From an uncultured Bacteroidota bacterium (GTDB lineage: Bacteria; Bacteroidota; Bacteroidia; Chitinophagales; Chitinophagaceae), in contig CAILMA010000077.1 of NCBI GenBank assembly GCA_903835145.1, positions 1 to 7,676 on the forward strand: DNA of 7,676 nt. Reading direction: 5' to 3'. A model generated the notes under the pieces. It ran no database searches and was not told where the DNA came from. It was given only the letters and a program-made list of their open reading frames with translations. The stretch's first letter is position 1. Every line of letters begins with the position of its first letter. This document shows positions 1 through 6,118 of the stretch, in pieces. Position numbers and translations under genes: made by a program.

Positions 1-2774
1 ATGGATTGACTGCTGGTAGCGGTGCTGTTAGAACCCGCTACAAAACTGCCGGAACCACTTGCTTTACTGTTGTTGCCCATGGCTATCGAATAACTGCCAC
101 TTGCAGTATCCTTATATCCTATAGCAGTGCTCGATATGTTTGTAGAGCTACTTCCATATCCTATCGCTATTGCCTGAGGACCTGTAGCAGTATCCTCATA
201 GCCTGCAGCTATTGACTGTGCCCCACTTGCGTAGGAAGATGACCCAAGTGCAGCGCTTCCGCCTGATGTCAGGTACAATCCGGTAGTGCCATCTGGAGTA
301 ATCGTATATCCGCTGGTATACAGGTTGCGCGTAAGTGTATCGTTAAATGCAGCACTACTGCCAGCAGCCGATGCTACGCTATCTACATAATGTTTGTCCG
401 TAAGCGACCGGGAGTCATAACTGCCCTCTACATTGCTTACATAATCAAGCACACCTGCCGGACTAAGCGTAAGTCCTGTCGTGAGGGCCGAGTTTGTATA
501 AAATTTATAACCTCCCACAAACCGCGTCAACAGCTCATTATTTGCATCATTACGCGCGAGGGTATTGCATGTGTCACCAAAAATGAAGGAGCCAGTCATA
601 CCATTTGTTGATACGTGATCACCAATAGCCACCGAGTTATTTCCATTGGCATAAACATTGTTGCCAGCGGCTATCGCCTGACTTCCAGAAGCATTAGCAT
701 TTTGGCCTAATGCAACCGCACCTTGTCCGCTTGCTGTCGATGAATAGCCCAGCGCAACACTGCCACTGCTGCTGGCATTAGTATAGACACCCAGCGCTAT
801 TGATGCAGTACCGCTCGAGGTATTTTCAAAGCCGCCAGCTATTGAATAGCCGCCACTTACAGTATTACCTTGCCCAAGACCTGTCGAATAGCCGCCACTT
901 GCCTTGTTGTCTCCACCAAATGCCGCAGAATAACTCCCAATATTGCTGTTATCCCAGCTTGAACCAGTAACTCCACCCGCTCTGAACGCAGCATTTTTGG
1001 GATACCATATCATTCTTGTACCTGCGCCAGAAACAGTGAGGTCACTTCCACTCCCAACAGTGCCTGTATCCACCAATATTCCATTGCTATACATTTTTAT
1101 TCCAGTACTGCCATCAGCCGTCACCATATATCCGCTGGTATACAGGTTGCGCGTAAGTGTATCATTAAACGCAGCACGGGTGCCAGCAGCCGATGCTACG
1201 CTATCCACATAGTGTTTGTCCGTAAGCGACCGGGAATCATAACTGCCCTCTACATTGCTCACGTAATCAAGCACACCGGCAGAACTCAGGGTTATACCGG
1301 TTGTCAGACCTGAATTTGTATAAAGTTTATATCCTCCTGCAAAACGCATCATCATTTGGTTGACAGCGTCGTTATTAGTCACAGAAGAGGCAGTTGTGTC
1401 GCCGAATATAAACGAACCCGTTTTGCTATTTGTACATACGTTATAACCAATGGCTGTAGAGTTAGTACCAGTGGCCTGTACCTGGTGCCCCATAGCAAAC
1501 GAGTATTGCCCGCTTGCAGTATTGCTGCTCCCTAAAGCGATACTACCAGTATTGCTCGCAGTGTTGTATAAGCCCGACGCCAATGCGCCCCAGCCTGATG
1601 CAGTATTGTTGTAACCAGCAGCAATACTTGCATTACCCGATGAAGTATTGCCGCTACCAATACTCACCGAACTATTGCTTGATGATGTATTGCTACTGCC
1701 TATCGCTACGCTAATTCCACCTGACGATTTGTTGGAACTACCCAGAGCCACACTTTGATTGCCGGACGCTGTATCCAGGTTACCACCGGCCACTGATTGA
1801 TTGCCACTGGCATAGCAAGAGCCGCCAAATGCAGTCCCCCCGCTTGTCGTGAGGGTCATGCCCTGAGTTAGCCCGGTATTACTGTAAAGTTTGTAGCCTC
1901 CCGTAAACCGCATCATCATTTGGTTTGCTGCATCGTTGTTGGTGGTCGTCGAGGAAGTATCGGCAAAAATAAAAGAACCAGGTTTGTTGTTGCTTGATGC
2001 ATTCCGACCAAGAGCTACTGAATTATTCCCAGATGCAACAACATAGTTACCAGCAGCGAAAGACTGTTGCCCGGATGCTGTAGCACTTTGCCCAAGCGCA
2101 GAAGAGCCTATCCCGCTTGCCGTATTACTGTAACCCGCTGCAAAACTACCCGTACCGCTTGCCGTTGTATAAACGCCTAAAGAAACAGACGCACCGCCAC
2201 TGGCAGTCGTTTGGTATCCTTGCGAAAAACCCTGATTGCCCGTTGCCTTGCACCCATATCCCATAGTTACAGCCTGGGTACCGGTAGATTTACTGGATGC
2301 CCCGAATGCAAAGGCCTGAGTACCCGAAGCAGTGTCCTGAAGACCTGCCGCTAAACTTTCGAGACCGCTGGCATAAGACGAAGAGCCCATAGCCGAATTG
2401 CCATTTGAACTGAGCAGTAACCCAGTTGTGCCATCGGGGGTTATCTTGTAGCCATTTGTATATAAATTAGCCAACAAAGTATCGTTAAACGCTGATGAGG
2501 CTGAAGTTGTATTGCTGATCATTTTCCATGCACTACCATCGTAATAATAAAATCCTGAAGTGCCATCTGTCTGGTAGATGATCAACCCTGTTGCAGGACT
2601 TGATGGCCGGTTGGCCAGCGTCATCCTTGGCACCAACAGCCCCTTGCCAGTGGCAGTAATGTCAAGCTGGGCACTCGAGTTTGGCGTTGTAATACCAATG
2701 CCAACCTGGGCACCCGCCGAAACCGAAACGAACAGTGCAACTGCAAAACCGAAAAACTTAAGTGCTTGTCTCAT
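1..2774 (-). CDS. Giant secreted YadA-head-repeat / tail-fibre-like surface protein, 5' part
   Basis: The reading frame is open from the ATG at 2774 to the window edge: 924 codons, no stop, C-terminus missing. Residues 1-23 look like a signal peptide (hydrophobic core FFGFAVALFVSVSAGAQ, cut probably after AQ). Residues 24-86 form a small domain (VGIGITTPNSSAQLDI, GLLVPRMTLANRP, GFYYYDGSAWK) common at the start of Bacteroidota tail-fibre-like proteins. Then come four blocks of 14-residue YadA-type head repeats (xAxGxxxxASGxxS) at residues 127-262, 314-449, 617-724 and 841-924. Between them lie repeated linkers: a GSFIFxDT...GGYKLY module (three copies), LDYVSNVEG...LTDKHYVDSV (two copies), and AFNDTL...LYT.GY (three copies, the first diverged). 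In known families such repeats fold as trimeric left-handed beta-roll adhesin heads. The role here is inferred as surface adhesion or a structural fibre. No YadA anchor, T9SS sorting domain or S74 chaperone is visible, but any of these could lie in the missing end. It is divergent from a LytTR regulator. Sure of the architecture, unsure of the function. Confidence 0.88.
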   Translation of the reverse strand, partial: MRQALKFFGFAVALFVSVSAGAQVGIGITTPNSSAQLDITATGKGLLVPRMTLANRPSSPATGLIIYQTDGTSGFYYYDGSAWKMISNTTSASSAFNDTLLANLYTNGYKITPDGTTGLLLSSNGNSAMGSSSYASGLESLAAGLQDTASGTQAFAFGASSKSTGTQAVTMGYGCKATGNQGFSQGYQTTASGGASVSLGVYTTASGTGSFAAGYSNTASGIGSSALGQSATASGQQSFAAGNYVVASGNNSVALGRNASSNNKPGSFIFADTSSTTTNNDAANQMMMRFTGGYKLYSNTGLTQGMTLTTSGGTAFGGSCYASGNQSVAGGNLDTASGNQSVALGSSNKSSGGISVAIGSSNTSSSNSSVSIGSGNTSSGNASIAAGYNNTASGWGALASGLYNTASNTGSIALGSSNTASGQYSFAMGHQVQATGTNSTAIGYNVCTNSKTGSFIFGDTTASSVTNNDAVNQMMMRFAGGYKLYTNSGLTTGITLSSAGVLDYVSNVEGSYDSRSLTDKHYVDSVASAAGTRAAFNDTLTRNLYTSGYMVTADGSTGIKMYSNGILVDTGTVGSGSDLTVSGAGTRMIWYPKNAAFRAGGVTGSSWDNSNIGSYSAAFGGDNKASGGYSTGLGQGNTVSGGYSIAGGFENTSSGTASIALGVYTNASSSGSVALGYSSTASGQGAVALGQNANASGSQAIAAGNNVYANGNNSVAIGDHVSTNGMTGSFIFGDTCNTLARNDANNELLTRFVGGYKFYTNSALTTGLTLSPAGVLDYVSNVEGSYDSRSLTDKHYVDSVASAAGSSAAFNDTLTRNLYTSGYTITPDGTTGLYLTSGGSAALGSSSYASGAQSIAAGYEDTATGPQAIAIGYGSSSTNISSTAIGYKDTASGSYSIAMGNNSKASGSGSFVAGSNSTATSSQS
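3..254 (-). repeat. YadA-type head repeat block 4 (at least 6 units, cut by window edge)
   Basis: Residues 841-924. Units begin AALG, IAAG, IAIG, TAIG, IAMG, FVAG every 14 residues and continue past the left edge. The first unit (AALGSSSYASG) closely copies the first unit of block 1 (SAMGSSSYASG), so the block order restarts here. Confidence 0.82.
306..448 (-). repeat. 143-bp direct repeat, copy A (linker module)
   Basis: Matches 1128-1270 at a constant offset of 822 bp (274 codons) with 9 mismatches that I counted by eye, about 94% identity. It encodes the linker from LDYVSNVEG through LTDKHYVDSV to LYTSGY (residues about 777-823). Similarity continues more weakly to about 520 and stops sharply below 306. 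Confidence 0.88.
603..926 (-). repeat. YadA-type head repeat block 3 (8 units of 14 residues)
   Basis: Residues 617-724. Units begin AAFG, TGLG, IAGG, IALG, VALG, VALG, IAAG, VAIG, again spaced by exactly 14 residues. This block is two units shorter than blocks 1 and 2. It is preceded by a unique stretch (GTRMIWYPKNAAFRAG, residues 585-600) and followed by TGSFIFGDT. Confidence 0.85.
1128..1270 (-). repeat. 143-bp direct repeat, copy B (linker module)
   Basis: Partner of 306-448. Of the nine differences, three change two adjacent residues (Ser-Ser versus Thr-Arg before AAFNDTL) and the other six are synonymous. It encodes residues about 503-549. Weaker similarity extends to about 1342 through the GGYKLYTNSGL module. 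Confidence 0.88.
1428..1835 (-). repeat. YadA-type head repeat block 2 (about 10 units of 14 residues)
   Basis: Residues 314-449. Units begin TAFG, VAGG, VALG, VAIG, VSIG, IAAG, LASG, IALG, FAMG, TAIG every 14 residues. Many carry Asn-Thr-(Ala/Ser)-Ser at the turn (SSNTASG, YNNTASG). The last unit runs into NSKTGSFIFGDT. Confidence 0.85.
1989..2396 (-). repeat. YadA-type head repeat block 1 (about 10 units of 14 residues)
   Basis: Residues 127-262 of the surface protein. Units begin SAMG, LAAG, FAFG, VTMG, FSQG, VSLG, FAAG, SALG, FAAG, VALG at exactly 14-residue (42-bp) intervals without insertions. The block ends where the repeat runs into the linker NNKPGSFIFADT. Confidence 0.85.
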
Positions 2775-2838
2775 AACTAAATTTTTAATTTCAACTTTCA
2801 ATGCAAGGAGCTGATGCTCAGTACCCCCTTGTTGAATC

Positions 2839-2846
2839 CAAAATTA
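2839..2846 (-). promoter_or_regulatory. Candidate -7 box of the surface-protein gene
   Basis: On the minus strand this reads TAATTTTG, a full match to the Bacteroidota -7 consensus TAnnTTTG. It would start transcription near 2834 and give a leader of about 60 nt. No TTTG stands at the expected -33 distance (the bases there are a run of A), so the promoter may be weak or need an activator. Confidence 0.45.
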
Positions 2847-2871
2847 GCCCTCTAAAACAGCCGTTTTTTAA

Positions 2872-2895
2872 GAAGTAGACGAAGTACCCGAATTA
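2872..2895. repeat. Three 9-bp-spaced GAAGTA-like repeats upstream of the surface-protein promoter
   Basis: GAAGTA at 2872 and 2881 and GAATTA at 2890 recur every 9 bp. They lie immediately upstream of the -33 position of the candidate promoter at 2839-2846, where an activator would bind. They do not match the usual LytTR target, so a role as operator is only a suggestion. Confidence 0.3.
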
Positions 2896-3079
2896 GTAGA
2901 TGAAACAATTAATCAGTAGAAAAGAGGTACCAGAAAGTGGCTTAAAATGTTCTGTAATTTTAAAAATATCAATACCTCATGCCGCAGCACAGGTAAATGG
3001 CAGCAAAAAGACGCTACCCAAACCAGCCATCTTTCATTAAATAACAAGCCTTTAATACTTCAAAAAACGGAACAGTGAT

Positions 3080-3087
3080 TAAATTTG
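3080..3087 (+). promoter_or_regulatory. Candidate -7 box of the LytTR regulator gene
   Basis: The sequence TAAATTTG matches TAnnTTTG and lies 32 bp before the ATG, predicting a leader of roughly 28 nt. There is no good -33 TTTG at 19-21 bp spacing, so the assignment is moderate. Confidence 0.45.
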
Positions 3088-3119
3088 CAGCACCACGCTC
3101 CTAAAACCAACCGAAAACA

Positions 3120-3872
3120 ATGAACAAAATTAAATGTATCATAGCAGACGATAACATCATTGACCGGGACCTCCTGGAAATGCACCTGTCTAAACTTCCG
3201 CAGTTCGAAATAGTCGCAACGTGTAAAGATGGGTTTGAGGCACAACAGGTAGTTTCCGCGCAGGATATTGATGTCGTTTTCTCTGATATCGATATGCCGG
3301 TACTTAACGGCATCAACTTCCTGAAAACCCTCAAGAAAGCACCGGTTTTTATATTCGTATCCAGCCATTCTGAGTATGCTGTAGAAAGTTATAACCTCGA
3401 TGTAATTGACTTTATAGTAAAACCTGCGACATTCGAACGGCTGCTCAAATCCGCGAACAAAGCTATCGAGTACCTCGATCTTAAATCTGCCCCCCCTGCA
3501 ACTCAGGGAGCTACCACGCTGGAAAAAGACAACTATTTCTTCATCCGCGAGTCCAACGACCTCGTCAAACTTCATTTTGAAGATGTAGCCTATATCGAAA
3601 GTATGGGCGACTTTTCCAAGATTTTCACCCTGCAGGATAAAAAGCACATTACACTGGTAAGCCTCAAAAATCTGGAGCAGCAACTGCCTCCCGAGTTTTT
3701 CAGCAGGATTCACAAACAATACATCATCAACCACAACCACATTAGCGCCATCAGTAACGATGAACTTACCATTGCCGGCAAGCACCTGCTGTCGCTTAGC
3801 CCATCATACCGGCTCACATTGCTCGATAAAGTGGTGAATAAAAAAATAGTGACCCGCCACCTTGCGAAATAG
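3120..3872 (+). CDS. LytR/AlgR-family (REC-LytTR) response regulator
   Basis: This is a 250-residue cytoplasmic DNA-binding response regulator of the usual length for the family. The receiver domain spans residues about 4-118: acidic pair D10-D11, phosphoacceptor D56 in FSDIDMP, switch residue S81, and K101-P102 in FIVKPA. A short linker (120-136) leads to a LytTR domain at about 138-245, recognised by NYFFIRESNDLVKLHFEDVAYIES, GDFSKI and the pattern FFSRIHKQYIIN. LytTR domains bind paired direct repeats; the targets here are unknown. The ATG at 3120 is chosen because the receiver begins directly after it (MNKIKCIIADD). It is divergent from the giant surface protein and convergent with the sensor kinase 45 bp downstream, its most likely partner. 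Confident in the family; partner and regulon are inferred. Confidence 0.93.
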   Translation: MNKIKCIIADDNIIDRDLLEMHLSKLPQFEIVATCKDGFEAQQVVSAQDIDVVFSDIDMPVLNGINFLKTLKKAPVFIFVSSHSEYAVESYNLDVIDFIVKPATFERLLKSANKAIEYLDLKSAPPATQGATTLEKDNYFFIRESNDLVKLHFEDVAYIESMGDFSKIFTLQDKKHITLVSLKNLEQQLPPEFFSRIHKQYIINHNHISAISNDELTIAGKHLLSLSPSYRLTLLDKVVNKKIVTRHLAK

Positions 3873-3908
3873 AGAGCAAGGCAGACCGTGGGATTTATTT
3901 CGTCATTG

Positions 3909-3931
3909 TTCCTAAAATCAGGAATTTTGTT
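3909..3931 (+). terminator. Weak candidate terminator between the convergent genes
   Basis: A 5-bp stem TTCCT/AGGAA with loop AAAATC is followed by TTTTGTTT on the plus strand, 36 bp past the regulator's stop. It overlaps the stop codon of the convergent kinase gene. The stem is short, so this is tentative. Confidence 0.3.
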
Positions 3932-5897
3932 TCCCGGAGGGTAGTTCTACTGTAAAAATACTGCCCTTCCCCACTTCACTTGCAAGTATTATCTTGCCAT
4001 TCATCATGCCCGCAAAGGTCTTGCAAAGCATGAGCCCAAGCCCTGTGCCCTTTTCATTGGCGGTGCCGGGGGTGCTATCCAGCGGTTGTATGCGTGTGCT
4101 GTTGTTAAATTCGGCCACCAGCTGCGCTGGTATGCCTATTCCTGTATCCGCAACTATTATTTGTAGTTCATTATTTGTGCCCGGCAATGCCTTTACAGTC
4201 ACTTGCCCCCCGCTTCCGGTGTACTTCACTGCATTGCTCACAAGATTTCTTATAAGTAGTGAGGTCATGTTTATATCGGCATAAAGGGCCATTTTCAGCG
4301 GCACTTCATTTACTATTGCCACGCCTTTCTTCGCAGCATCTGGCTGCAACAGCTCTGCTACCTGAGCAGCAACAACCTGTAGGTCAAAGGTCTGTGGCAC
4401 CTGGCTGTAACCTTGCATCTGCGTGCGCGCCCAGCTCAGCAGGTTTTCCATTAGGCCCGATGTATACCTTAGGCTGTTCTTCAGCGAGTCAGCATAGGCG
4501 GCCATTTTCTCGGGTCCTATCTTCCCTCCTTCCAGCAAATGAGTAAAAGCTATGAGTGAATTGATAGGTGCTCGCATGTCATGACTGATAACGCTGAATA
4601 TCCTGTCCTTTACGTCATTGAGCTTCTCAAGTTCCTGCTTCTGACTTATGATTTGCTTGTTCAGCCCGGCTGTCACTCGCTGGCTCATATAGGCAAGTAT
4701 CCCTATTATAAGCAGCAGCACCGACACCGTCCCCAAGAAAAAATTAATCTTACGCTGGTTTTGAAGCTGCTTCTCGGCCAGCCCGCGCTGTATCAGGTCC
4801 ATCTTCTCCTGAGACTTCGCAAATTTCAATGCATTGTTACGTTCGTTGTTGCTGTCCTTAGCTACAAGTGCGCTGTCGGCATATTGTGTGGCAAGTACCG
4901 GATTTCCCTTAGCAGCATATATCTTAAATAGTTGTGTGAATAACTTCTCCTTCATCACATAATCATCCCAAAAGCCCTTCTGCTGGCTTAGCACAAGCGC
5001 ATTACTTACAACTTGCTCAGCCTTAGCGTATTCCTGCTCCTGAAAATACAAGGAACCAAGAATAAGCATAGACCCTACCGCATTCTTTACCACGTGGTGC
5101 CGCATGCTGGCCGCTATGTCTTTCTCAATGAGTGGCTTCGCCAGGTCAAACCGGTGTTGATAATAGTAGGTGATGCCGATATTGCCGGATACTATGCCCG
5201 ACCACTCCGAGTCTTTGTTAGCAGTAGCTACCCGCTGCATCTCCCCGAAATACCACAACGCACTATCATACTTTCCCATATTACGATAGCTCAGACCTAT
5301 GGAATTAAATTCGGTATAACTCTTACGAAGGTTAAAATCAGGAACAGAAATAGCCTGCTTTATGTACTTGATTGCGTTCTCATTGTCGCCATACCTATAA
5401 TAGGTACTCCCAAGCGCAAACAGATAATGCTCCTTGGGAGGAAAATCTTTAGTTGAAAACTCAGAATAAATGGTATAAGCAGCCAAAAAACGCTCAAAGC
5501 CATGATACTGCCGCCCCGTTTCACCATAAAAATCGCCCCATTGCTGGCATATATCTGCTTCCAGAAACTTCAAATCATGCTCCTGCGCCACGGCAAGCAA
5601 ATCTGCATAGGCCAGTTCATTTATATCCGGCGTCGTTGCTTTGCGGTTCAGGTCAAACTTTATCCTTAACAATTTCAATTCTGTCTCCAGTTCTATATCC
5701 TTGTTTCTCGCGACCCATTTTTCTGCTTGCTCCAGTATCGGTAAAAAATTAGCGGCACTCATATTTTTCTCTATATCTCTCAGGGAATCTACGTATGCAA
5801 ACTTTGATGAAAAAGAACGATTACTTAAACCACTCGGCTGCCCAAATGTTAACGAAAAAACAAATAATAAAAACAAAGTATGAACAAATACTTTCAT
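3918..5897 (-). CDS. Membrane-bound TPR sensor histidine kinase
   Basis: The 659-residue protein begins with a signal sequence (residues 1-19, MKVFVHTLFLLFVFSLTFGQ). A periplasmic alpha-helical region of degenerate TPR repeats follows, clearest at about 157-190, 196-225, 235-260 and 275-305 (for example YYRYGDNENAIKYIKQAI and YFQEQEYAKAEQVVSNAL). One membrane segment lies at 385-404 (INFFLGTVSVLLLIIGILAYM), followed by a short coiled coil (412-430). The HisKA domain carries the phosphoacceptor H439 in SHDMRAPINSL. The HATPase domain has the N box (RNLVSNAVKYT, N555), G1 DTGIGIP (584-590) and G2 GTGLGL (617-622), so it should be catalytically competent. It should autophosphorylate on H439 in response to an unknown periplasmic signal and pass phosphate to a regulator, plausibly the convergent LytTR protein. 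It has no receiver or output domain of its own. The start is fixed by the signal peptide and by a consensus promoter abutting the ATG. Confidence 0.93.
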   Translation of the reverse strand: MKVFVHTLFLLFVFSLTFGQPSGLSNRSFSSKFAYVDSLRDIEKNMSAANFLPILEQAEKWVARNKDIELETELKLLRIKFDLNRKATTPDINELAYADLLAVAQEHDLKFLEADICQQWGDFYGETGRQYHGFERFLAAYTIYSEFSTKDFPPKEHYLFALGSTYYRYGDNENAIKYIKQAISVPDFNLRKSYTEFNSIGLSYRNMGKYDSALWYFGEMQRVATANKDSEWSGIVSGNIGITYYYQHRFDLAKPLIEKDIAASMRHHVVKNAVGSMLILGSLYFQEQEYAKAEQVVSNALVLSQQKGFWDDYVMKEKLFTQLFKIYAAKGNPVLATQYADSALVAKDSNNERNNALKFAKSQEKMDLIQRGLAEKQLQNQRKINFFLGTVSVLLLIIGILAYMSQRVTAGLNKQIISQKQELEKLNDVKDRIFSVISHDMRAPINSLIAFTHLLEGGKIGPEKMAAYADSLKNSLRYTSGLMENLLSWARTQMQGYSQVPQTFDLQVVAAQVAELLQPDAAKKGVAIVNEVPLKMALYADINMTSLLIRNLVSNAVKYTGSGGQVTVKALPGTNNELQIIVADTGIGIPAQLVAEFNNSTRIQPLDSTPGTANEKGTGLGLMLCKTFAGMMNGKIILASEVGKGSIFTVELPSGKQNS

Positions 5898-5901
5898 GGT
5901 G

Positions 5902-5932
5902 CAAAAGTAAAAAAAGGCTCCCGTTATTCAAA
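5902..5932 (-). promoter_or_regulatory. Consensus Bacteroidota promoter of the kinase gene, predicted leaderless
   Basis: On the minus strand TTTG (5932-5929), a 19-bp spacer and TACTTTTG (5909-5902) match both boxes of the Bacteroidota housekeeping promoter. Only CACC separates the -7 box from the ATG at 5897, so transcription should begin at or within about two bases of the A of the start codon. Confidence 0.75.
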
Positions 5933-6106
5933 TAAAAGCCACACCAACATAATAATATAACAAAATCTGCCTTCAAGGGCCTTGTTTTCAATAGTTCATC
6001 CTGAAAAACAGTCCGCCACCCAGCAATTCCCGCCGCAACCTGTTTGAGAAAAAACTTAGCGTAAGGTTAAGGTTCCAAAAATCTCTCACTTATCAATGTA
6101 TAGACT

Positions 6107-6114
6107 TACTTTTA
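6107..6114 (+). promoter_or_regulatory. Candidate -7 box of lgt, one mismatch
   Basis: TACTTTTA differs from TAnnTTTG at the last base and is followed by CACC and the ATG, exactly as at the kinase gene. No -33 TTTG is present at the right distance. If used, the lgt mRNA would also be leaderless or nearly so. Confidence 0.4.
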
Positions 6115-6118
6115 CACC

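Larger units (their letters stand above)
2775..3119. other. Divergent intergenic region, 345 bp
   Basis: This AT-rich stretch separates the surface-protein gene from the response regulator. It holds a candidate -7 box for each gene (2839-2846 minus, 3080-3087 plus) and the short 9-bp-spaced repeats at 2872-2895. An ORF of 46 codons at 2900-3040 (plus) has no supporting signal. I see no RNA gene, terminator hairpin or clear LytTR direct repeat in it. Confidence 0.6.

Noticed and set aside
943..1714. Plus-strand ORFs of 66-89 codons inside the surface-protein gene
   Set aside because: They are shadows created by the periodic repeat codons on the minus strand, where one uninterrupted frame with a signal peptide and repeat domains explains the DNA.
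3..2396. Periodic 42-bp repeats considered as a CRISPR array or minisatellite
   Set aside because: The periodicity is at protein level with a degenerate DNA sequence, and there are no identical repeats with unique spacers.
2900..3040. A 46-codon ORF (plus strand) in the divergent intergenic region
   Set aside because: No promoter at a suitable distance, no signal peptide, domain or codon signature; it may be chance in AT-rich DNA.
2775..3119. Paired LytTR binding repeats
   Set aside because: Scanning both strands for the usual GTT-centred direct repeats gave only isolated partial matches without consistent spacing.
3060..3785. A 241-codon open frame on the minus strand across the response regulator gene
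   Set aside because: It lies almost wholly antisense to a clear REC-LytTR gene, has no family resemblance or promoter, and its peptide looks like a codon shadow.
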